DNA of 28,608 nucleotides from Perkinsus chesapeaki (Eukaryota; Perkinsozoa; Perkinsida; Perkinsidae), in assembly GCA_013115145.1 (NCBI GenBank), contig JAAPAO010000469.1, positions 1 through 28,608 of the forward strand. The letters are read 5' to 3'. A program made the translations under genes and the position numbers. A model generated the notes under the pieces. The model saw nothing but the letters and a program-made list of their open reading frames with translations. It was not told the DNA's origin and made no database searches. Positions 22,201-28,608 of this stretch are shown here, one piece after another (the stretch's first letter is position 1; the number at the start of each line of letters is the position of its first letter).

Positions 22201-23015
22201 AATAATCCTATTAGGGAGTTTACCAGTAGATTCTATCACGTGCTTCTTCTAATCGTTTCGGATTTATCGGAGTTGCTGAGAGATAGACCGCTGTGTTCCA
22301 AGCGACAACTTGAATGCCCACGAGCGATCAACTTTCTAGATTCCGTTCAGTGGTTCAGTGGAACTCACTTAATAAGGCTCTCCAACTGCTTAAATGTAGT
22401 CTTCAATACTCCTGCCCTATTCCGCTGATTAGTGAGCTGGAAGATCCTCGACATTACAACCTGACAAAGCCGAGTCAGTGCTACCAAGAAGCGAACAACA
22501 ACTAACCTGTCGACCAGCAGCGGAGCGGAACATTAGTTTAATTTGGCCTTTCACTTCCGGCACACCCGCGACATTCGGGTCGAACACAAATCTATATAAA
22601 GGGGTTATGGTGATGATGAGCAACCTACCGGGAAGTGATTACCCATGGCCCTTGTCGCAGTTGGGAGGCAGCACTCCAGTTGTCGCCATCTTGAGACACT
22701 CAATGACGGTAGTCTTACCTTAAAATAATAACAGCGGAAATTTCGAGGAGATTCAGTGATGCCGTAGAGAAGGCAGTTGCCTAGTTGGCGTGTTTACCAA
22801 AGCTACAGGCACGAGGTCACGCAAACGCATGTGTGATTTATCTATATACTGTGCACTTTACTGGTACGATTCACCACACTGCTGAGGTTCGTTCTCTTAC
22901 CTGCACCGTTATGGCCAACTATGAGAGTGACAGGCTTCTCGAATTCAATAGCTTCGATCCTTTCGGACGAGAATGACCTTATTCCTTGAATACCAAGCTT
23001 GTTCAAAGTTGTCAT
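10252..23015 (-). CDS. RAD50: RAD50, SMC-like ATPase of the MRE11-RAD50 DNA repair complex
   Basis: Modelled as 35 exons, 1335 aa (human 1312). Exons: 22901-23015, 22643-22718, 22507-22591, 22369-22424, 21977-22073, 21830-21933, 21135-21228, 20977-21087, 20862-20933, 20100-20336, 18981-19119, 18460-18567, 18031-18147, 17924-17989, 17516-17652, 17407-17472, 17151-17230, 17023-17107, 16892-16982, 16214-16319, 15629-15810, 15210-15286, 15079-15162, 14701-14809, 12577-12725, 12409-12531, 11732-11833, 11621-11689, 11422-11577, 11250-11375, 10955-11202, 10859-10916, 10709-10816, 10491-10667, 10252-10449. All phases agree. RAD50 tethers DNA ends and drives MRE11 nuclease in the nucleus. Landmarks: Walker A GHNGAGKT (34-41; His replaces the usual Pro); Q-loop block [15 protein letters not shown]; coiled coil; zinc hook C695-Q-L-C698; second coil; YRGRDIDYI; signature RGRCSAGQ; Walker B and D-loop [10 protein letters not shown]; switch His in ITHDEEF. 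The start matches the family N-terminus. Least certain: exons 13-15. Introns 6, 9, 10, 19, 24 and 26 exceed 500 nt; 10 and 24 hold repeats or transposon relics. Confidence 0.96.
11834..12408. other. RAD50 intron 26 and other long introns without recognised content
   Basis: This 575-nt intron shows no coding or repeat structure. The same holds for intron 6 (21229-21829), intron 9 (20337-20861), intron 11 (18568-18980), intron 19 (16320-16891) and the AT-rich intron 20 (15811-16213). Introns 10, 12, 16, 21 and 24 contain features listed separately. Confidence 0.5.
12751..12765. repeat. Compact palindrome in RAD50 intron 24
   Basis: GCCCCTA-G-TAGGGGC, 7-bp perfect arms around one base, 26 nt from the exon 25 acceptor. 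Confidence 0.7.
13021..13273. repeat. Stem-loop bracketed by direct repeats in RAD50 intron 24
   Basis: Near-identical 25-mers at 13021-13045 and 13249-13273 share ACCGTGC and TTCCTTAGGCAA with four differences. Midway lies a 14-bp perfect inverted repeat, TGTACTTTTAGTAT (13141-13154) and its complement (13176-13189), with a 21-nt loop. This may be a small non-autonomous element or the flank of the neighbouring hAT relic. Confidence 0.6.
13272..14430 (-). pseudogene. hAT-like transposase relic nested in RAD50 intron 24
   Basis: Three minus-strand reading segments on the same strand as RAD50 form a broken ORF. Segment one (about 14430-13775) runs through two adjacent in-frame TAG codons at 14219-14224. 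It contains ENAAGTDQS followed about 45 residues later by [11 protein letters not shown], resembling the DNAA...C..H.LNL region of hAT transposases. Segment two (about 13835-13588) contains [17 protein letters not shown] and a Leu-rich helix, resembling the C-terminal hAT dimerisation domain (.ER.FS......R..L). Segment three (13673-13272) continues in another frame as a Ser/Pro-rich tail. The frame changes fall near 13840 and 13650, and a run of nine G occurs at 13710-13718. Terminal repeats and target duplications were not identified. The family call rests on motif shape only; another transposase class is possible. Confidence 0.5.
14426..14489. repeat. Array of four consecutive perfect hairpins
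   Basis: CCCGTG-T-CACGGG (14426-14438), GGGCACGCGTGCCC (14437-14450), ACTCGCA-CAA-TGCGAGT (14452-14468) and GACTAAA-G-TTTAGTC (14475-14489) follow each other in 64 bp. A weaker ACGCAC/GTGCGT pair lies just beyond. The array sits at the upstream edge of the hAT relic and may be its subterminal region. Confidence 0.75.
15461..15480. repeat. Hairpin in RAD50 intron 21
   Basis: ACTCTCTG-CTCT-CAGAGAGT, 8-bp perfect arms. Confidence 0.65.
17222..17289. repeat. Two hairpins at RAD50 intron 16 / exon 17
   Basis: CGTTAGA-A-TCTAACG (17222-17236) is a compact palindrome straddling the inferred exon 17 splice acceptor. A 12-bp perfect inverted repeat follows: GGTGTTTGTCTC (17260-17271) with its complement at 17278-17289 and a 6-nt loop, inside the intron. 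Confidence 0.7.
18400..18423. repeat. GC-armed hairpin in RAD50 intron 12
   Basis: GCGCGCG (18400-18406) pairs with CGCGCGC (18417-18423) around a 10-nt AT-rich loop. Confidence 0.6.
19250..19299. repeat. AT-rich inverted repeat in RAD50 intron 10
   Basis: TTACATTATATA (19250-19261) and its exact complement (19288-19299) form a 12-bp stem with a 26-nt loop, in a very AT-rich stretch. Confidence 0.55.
19916..20073 (-). repeat. Second dispersed repeat, copy D, in RAD50 intron 10
   Basis: The inverted partner of copy C (9918-10079). It ends 27 nt from exon 10. Being intronic, it is compatible with RAD50 function. Confidence 0.8.
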
Positions 23016-23104
23016 CCTCCAAGCTACTTCACAATCAAAACTAATATTAATCTGTTTTATTAACGTCCCAACGCGATACCGATTTTTCCTGGTAGAAAGG
23101 TGAA
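23016..23104 (-). other. 89-bp spacer between UBA2 stop and RAD50 start
   Basis: The two genes run head to tail on the minus strand with only 89 bp between stop and start codons. Reading towards RAD50, a pyrimidine-poor stretch ends in GTAG about 10 nt before the ATG, a possible trans-splice acceptor. No other feature seen. Confidence 0.7.
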
Positions 23105-26100
23105 TCAGTGGACACCATCTTCGGTAACTTCTTCCTTCTCGTCATTCGGCTTCCTTCTCTTAGCTGGAGCCTCCACACTTCCATCGGTTGCAAGCCTTTT
23201 CCTAAATACTATGTGATTTAGCAGCAACAATAAGGATATGGGAAAGTTCAGCACCACAGCAGTTGGACTTACTCTGGCATGCTCGCCTGTTGCCCCCTAG
23301 AAATAACAAACAGTTCTGGGTGCTCCTCTTCGCTCATACTGAAGATAAGGAGAACAGTTCTGCAATCTAATATTGCATTGAGAAATAATAAAGAGCAGCA
23401 GTCGTTAACTGGTAAGTGTATCTTCTTTACCTTTTATCTTCAAGTATGACCATCTGAGTGCTCCATGCTTGCATATCATCCGTAGCATCAACCAGACTGC
23501 CTGGTTCCTGCATCAATACCACCTTCAATAATAACATCAACACCAAACTCACTATATCCCATTGAGCTAGCGACCATTCCGGATGAAGGCCCTCGTCTTC
23601 ATCGTCATCCGCCTCATCTTCATCGATAGTTTCATAAATAACGTTACCTGATGATACCATACACTCCCAGTCGAGGCTTCCGATCACCTTGAAAGACCAA
23701 CAACGGTGCTGATGCTCCAAGCTCCTTCTTCAGCACTTTTGCTACAAAGTCTTGAACGCTCCATTTCCTATATAATAATGAAACCGGCAGGCCGCAATCC
23801 AATCCCTACTGTAAGTCGTTAAGTGTAACGGTAACCCAGGAGCTTTGGCAGACATAACAGTTGGGGTTGGGAGGCAGGAATGCATCGGGCACCAGGATGG
23901 ACTTGCCAGCAGGATCGGGATATCTGAGGCAACGGCGCCCGTTCCAACGGAGGGTTATCTCGAACATGTCAATTTATGGCATCTTTGCCGAACTTCGGGC
24001 TTGAATATCGTCTGCACTTGGCCATCAATATTAAAACTTTTCAGCAGGGACTTTCTCAACTGGGTCCCTCTGTATAGCCTTACAACAACTTCTATAGTAT
24101 TCAATCTACAGCAAATTAAAGAGGAAGCCAATTTCCAATTTTCTTGACATAAACACCAACAACGAAAGTAAGACTAATCCTTCCCTAAGTGCAGGGAACC
24201 TCCTTACTTTATCCACACGTTTGTCGCTCCCGACTCCTTCAAACTAAATCCATGTGATTTATCCTTCTCACAGCGGAGAATCTCCCGCAGTATCCCCAAG
24301 AGATCCGTACACTGCAAGCCGGCTACGATGCAATTGGTTGTAGCGACCGCCGGAACCTGATACCACCTTTACCAGCGAACGACTACCAGCGATGGAGACG
24401 TACTATAGCCCCGGCGACCGACTCGACAGACCATCGACTTTGTAGGGGTATGTGATAGTTTTTCATCCTCATATTGGCTGCGGCGCACACGAAGTCCACC
24501 GCTAATTTATCATCTTTACTAAACGCCATGGTACCTAATTGGATTATATCATTAAACGTAGTGTTCAGAACGTTATATGGGTGATAGCGACTGATTGTCG
24601 GAATATCTGCCGGAGAGGTTTTCCTTTGATTGAGTGATCCACGATATGGAGCAGCTTCCCAATTCAAACTCAACAGCACTACTCGTCCAACTTGCTCTTT
24701 CGATCCAGATGACATGTTCTCAGATTCAAGTGAGTTCATCTATACAACGGTGTGCCCGAAGAAATACGATCAGGCTGATCGGTAGTGTGCTGATCAGCAC
24801 ACTCCAGGAGACGCCGTCTCCACGATGGTGACTCCACCAAATAAATCATACCCCACGCCGAAGAGTTTTCTCATGATAATGACAGATTTGTAGAATCTGC
24901 GATCACGGACTCCGGCAATGTATCGCAATGAAGTGACTGGAGGTAACTACTGAAAGTGTGACGGCAAGTCCAGCATTGTCGGTTGACAGTAATGAAGCGG
25001 GACGGCCAGCCCGTTCTGCCATGCCAAGCACAACTTTACGGGGGACATGTCTTTTGAGTCAGTGACTGAGCTGTTTGTGCATTGGGGGCAACTGCCACCG
25101 TTTGGGCTCCATATGTAGAGACCTTCGCCCTTGATATCCCGAGACCTCAATCCTAGCAATTCGCCAGGACGTAGTGCCAACGAAATACCAAGCAACACAG
25201 CATCCTTTGTTTGTTCAAATTCTACTTTTCCCAGAGCCCCAACAGGTAATTTGAAAAGATCTCTATCCACCGTTTCTGATATGATCGGAGCCTGTTCAGC
25301 AGCACGTGGGGGTCTCACCTTCCGGGCAGATTGTGACGCCCGTTCAACTAATTTCTCATCTCCTGACAAAATACTACCGAAACCACGAAGTTGGTTGAGC
25401 GTCTTTAACGAACTTGAATCACTAGAGCCTCATCTGCCAAGGTCAGTTATTAGGGAATTGCAGTTCTGCACAATAGCGGATGCCGGGGTTTGCTCAGGGA
25501 CGCATAGCAATGAAGCTGAAGTTGCTCGCCGAAGCGACGTCTACCATGTCTGGGTTGTAGATCAATCCCATACATACACTTCATAAGGGAGGAACGAACA
25601 CGTGAACGAACCCAGGCAAGTGCTCGGAGACTCCGAGTCGGAGTAGCGGGAAGCCTTGCTGCAAGGCCCTTGCACATCAAGCCGCTTGGCCCGCTCGGCA
25701 CATAGCTTTCAGCCCAGTCAGTTCACTCAAGCTTTGCCATCTATTCATTCGGAATCATGATCAGGATGCCATTCCTCGATTCCGCTGCCGCCGTCAACTG
25801 CTATGCAGAGGGCTTGTGTCTTGAGTCTTCAATATGACCTCACAGTCGACAGCTTGATAACGCTTCGACTGGAACGTTTGAAGAATGAGACAGACCATAT
25901 GTTCGAGTCAAATAGAGCCAGTACGCCGGTCACCGTTCGAGCAATATGTTCGAATCAAAACATATGTCAAGAAATTCGGCTTCTCGTCGTAAATCCTGAA
26001 CTTACCAATCTCATCTCTCCTTTCGGAAAAGACACGGCTCACTGTATCCACGAATAGCTTCGCCTGAGTCGCCACGGACCAGACAGCTTGAACCTAAAGA

Positions 26101-28355
26101 ATCAAACATACCCGAACGATCGACAAGAGTATTGTCACGATACTCCTCCGCAGTTGATGCGATGTAATTAACACGAATTTTGGCAACAAGAGTTCGTTAG
26201 ATTCAAACTCTGTGTAGAGAGTATCGATAATTCCTCATCAATCTTACACCCTTTCCATCAGTAGAACCCATTGTTAATGCCTCCTCATAGCTGACTGGAA
26301 CGGGAGCTTGTCGCTTGCCATCAACCCAAAGATTCGTCAGCTTCAGCTGGGACCTGCGAAAAGCAGCTCTTTTGTAAGCCAGAAAAATAGCAAAAAGACA
26401 GGCACGTAATTGGTATGCGGTCAGATAGGCGTTTCCATCTTACTTTATATCATTGCAGAAAAGATGGTTGAAGATTCCTATGGCTTCCCGCCGAATTTCA
26501 TCATCGTTCTCGACCTTCCCGTTGTCTGATACGAACACCATCAAATCCACCGGAGGTCCTCGTCGGACGAAGTGTATATCTTTCAATACCCATACCGTAG
26601 CACTTTTGTGCCATAGACTACTCCCCGCATGTATGAGACATTCCGGCGGTTTACTGTTGCTTTGGCGAACTTGAACGGTGACAAGTAGAGCTGTATTGAT
26701 AATGTATATTGACATTCATCACATTACGTACACCAAAACTAACGGCTGAGGCCACGTAGTAAACCCACATTTCACATCCGACAACAAGCGAATGTGATTC
26801 ACGGGTTTGCTGAAGCCCGAACAACAGCCCCCAAATGATCCAAGAGCTTTATTTTTCCATGTACCTGATGATCTCAATTTCTTGAGGGGCTCCTTCAAAT
26901 CAGCCAACACACTATTATCATCCTCGATGCCAAACATAAGCTCAAACCTATAATTAAGCAGTAAGCCGTTTTACACTGTATTTATGCTTACAATAACTTA
27001 GCCCACTGAATACAGTGGACTGGTGTGGATGGTGTTGAACGTATAGTGCATACTGGATACACCTTAGGAGCTGCTTTACTGGTACCTGAGGTAATCACTA
27101 CAGTGGCAAAATAACTCCTATCGAAGAGAGATCTAGAAACAGTACGATAAACCTGAATAGTGTTCGAAAATTATTATTCAATTGTTTTATAACTCCATGC
27201 TGCTTGCACGGTGCACCATTGTTGCAGCTACTATTCAAGTGCAGATGGTTACTACGAAGCACAGAGTAAACAGCCTACACCAGTTGCCTTCACCAGGTAA
27301 GCTTACACTCATAACATTCACTTTGTTGTGGGTATATAACAGTGCATTGACCAGTGAATCCCGTGGTACCTAATATGAACTTGAACATATCTTACCGAAG
27401 TTAGCTGCTTACCAGCCTCTATCATCGGTCTTTTAGTAGCCAAACACAGCCGATTCACATGTCGTCTTGCATCAACGTTGTCAAGTGCATTGAGGACAAC
27501 ATCGAACGAGGAAAAGAACGTCGATGAGTACTGCGGCTCTTTCACGTTGCCGAGCTTTCCATCTATTTTAACCTGACAAATCCGAGTAAAAGGGGGGATG
27601 CAAAACCAGCCCTCCGTCCAGGTGATCATTCGTACCATCTTAAGATGACTTCATTGTACATGCGTGCAAATCTCGTTCCCCCACGAAAGCAAGCTACGAG
27701 GCCACCCGCGTTGAAGCGCTATCATTTCCTTATAACCAAATAGGAAGCCACATACAGCCACTCTAAATATGCCATTCCCCGTAGAATCAGACTAACTTCG
27801 ATAATATAACAACTTTCGATGCGAAATTTACAGCTTATTCACTTATCCATTTTTCCTCATCGCGAAACGAATTTGGACTCCAGACACTCGAAAGCTCCCA
27901 TCTTCACAGACCCAGAACTGTTATTCCCCTGACGGATAGATGAGTCACTTCTCCATTGGCCAGAGGAACAGCACTGCTGTGACTTACTATAAGCTTACTT
28001 CTTTATTGAACGCCATAGCTGCCTCGGAGGCGACTTCAGCTTTCGGACGATTAACGTGATGTCGACGGAATAAAAACTGCCGGTTCAGATTAGACACATC
28101 AATTGTATCCAAATCAATCGTAGTTATATTTCTCACCTAAAATACCCCAGCCAAGATTCGAACCTGCGACTCTCTCAATCAGCTTACCCCCATCATACTC
28201 AGGTCCTTCAGCAACTCACAACCGATCCCTCCAGCGCCCACAACCAGCAGCCGAGCGTTTGCCACTCTGATGGCCTCCTCCTCACCTAGATAGGCTATCA
28301 TGGAAGGAGGCACTCCACGAAGTTGGTCTTCGGATGTGACGGCGGTGGCGGCCAT
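23105..28355 (-). CDS. UBA2: UBA2, catalytic subunit of the SUMO-activating enzyme (E1)
   Basis: Modelled as 17 exons, 596 aa (human 640). Exons: 28188-28355, 27999-28136, 27413-27572, 27307-27369, 26992-27085, 26865-26947, 26444-26525, 26248-26353, 26006-26093, 24404-24534, 24208-24356, 23810-23923, 23688-23767, 23553-23647, 23431-23507, 23273-23338, 23105-23201; phases agree. With SAE1 the enzyme adenylates SUMO and loads it on its active cysteine before transfer to UBC9. Landmarks: nucleotide-binding [10 protein letters not shown] (40-49), [16 protein letters not shown] (64-79, with the ATP-contacting Asp66 and Arg75), NALDN (130-134), active-site Cys189 in PVCTIRSTP, and zinc cysteines ECYEC (174, 177) and NCYVC (443, 446). 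Also present are the adenylation block [14 protein letters not shown], the ubiquitin-fold region with an acidic loop, and a Lys/Arg-rich C-terminus (KRRKP) like the family's nuclear signal. The N-terminus carries about 20 extra residues. Intron 9 (24535-26005) hosts a recombinase relic. Confidence 0.96.
24768..24803. repeat. Palindrome cluster in UBA2 intron 9
   Basis: GATCAG-G-CTGATC (24768-24780) is followed by the perfect 20-bp palindrome AGTGTGCTGATCAGCACACT (24784-24803). The hexamer CTGATC/GATCAG recurs in both. It lies about 145 bp from the recombinase relic. Confidence 0.75.
24947..25429 (-). pseudogene. Tyrosine-recombinase relic nested in UBA2 intron 9
   Basis: A minus-strand frame of about 160 codons with no start of its own. 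Its centre reads [21 protein letters not shown], split here as [11 protein letters not shown] and RSRDI. That is the box around the first catalytic Arg of tyrosine recombinases (phage-integrase family, as in DIRS, Crypton and related elements). The frame ends at a TAG at 24947; just beyond, another frame reads [10 protein letters not shown], reminiscent of the region after the HxxR box, but the HxxR box itself and the nucleophile Tyr are not visible. An Arg-rich frame upstream (25701-25450) may be its N-terminal part. It sits wholly inside a 1471-nt intron on the host strand. It is probably a truncated mobile element; the family within the superfamily is unknown. Confidence 0.6.
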
Positions 28356-28538
28356 GATGAGGATACCCGCAAAACCAACTGAAGTTCGAGAGCCACATCC
28401 CTGACGACAAGCATACGCCTGCTGAGACAGGAACGAATTTGAGCATAATTAAACGTTACAACACCGGGCTGTGACATCCAACTATTTCCACTAAAAACGA
28501 TATCGCCTTCTGTCAATCGCAAAATAATGACTCAGCAA

Positions 28539-28539
<1 letters not shown>
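28356..28539 (-). promoter_or_regulatory. 5' flank of UBA2
   Basis: The only upstream sequence available before the poly-G tract. It should hold the UBA2 leader and part of its promoter, but I see no defined promoter element. A short minus ORF here (28298-28522) overlaps the UBA2 start in another frame and is not supported. Confidence 0.4.

Positions 28540-28608
<69 letters not shown>
28540..28608. repeat. Poly-G tract at the contig end, likely artefact
   Basis: 69 consecutive G residues run to the last base. This is typical of dark-cycle poly-G reads from two-colour sequencers at a contig end, and not expected in biological DNA of this composition. Confidence 0.8.

Noticed and set aside
25131-25586. 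Plus-strand 151-codon ORF in UBA2 intron 9
   Set aside because: Antisense to the tyrosine-recombinase frame, which carries a recognisable motif; treated as its shadow.
1-28608. CRISPR arrays, bacterial operons or rRNA
   Set aside because: No regular repeat-spacer array, no bacterial-type gene cluster, and no rRNA sequence; genes are intron-rich and eukaryotic.

Overview
The window reads as eukaryotic nuclear DNA from a compact protist genome. Two long genes can be followed exon by exon through about 50 introns, many only 38-60 nt, with GT...AG ends. The closely packed genes, tiny introns and secreted protease families suggest an alveolate of the Perkinsus type. That placement is inference, since no rRNA or organelle marker is present. 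The final 69 bases are pure G and look like a sequencing or assembly artefact at a contig end.

Layout. 1-2300: an AT-rich, possibly mobile-element region with a large ORF of unknown function cut by the left edge, then a small BED-type zinc-finger ORF. 2300-7200: a spaced region with a complete single-exon pepsin-family aspartic protease (3400-4512, +), two weak minus-strand ORFs, and two copies of a ~200-bp dispersed repeat about 3 kb apart on either side of the protease gene. 7198-9112 (+): an 11-exon serine peptidase of family S28 whose N-terminus I could not find. 9113-10251: spacer with one copy of a second dispersed repeat. 10252-23015 (-): a 35-exon RAD50 gene (modelled 1335 aa) with both ATPase halves and a CxxC zinc hook. 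23105-28355 (-): a 17-exon UBA2 gene, the catalytic subunit of the SUMO-activating enzyme (modelled 596 aa), ending only 89 bp upstream of the RAD50 start codon.

The two housekeeping genes act in genome maintenance: RAD50 in the MRE11 complex for double-strand-break repair, UBA2 in SUMO activation. Their introns carry decayed mobile DNA: a hAT-like transposase relic in RAD50 intron 24, a tyrosine-recombinase relic in UBA2 intron 9, and a repeat copy in RAD50 intron 10. The two plus-strand proteases are probably independent secreted or lysosomal-type enzymes.

The most unusual signal is a recurrent class of very compact perfect inverted repeats (7-8 bp arms around a single central base, plus some longer hairpins). 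They are scattered through intergenic and intronic DNA and are more frequent than chance would give. The densest cluster (14426-14489) lies just upstream of the hAT relic, and another (24768-24803) lies beside the tyrosine-recombinase relic.
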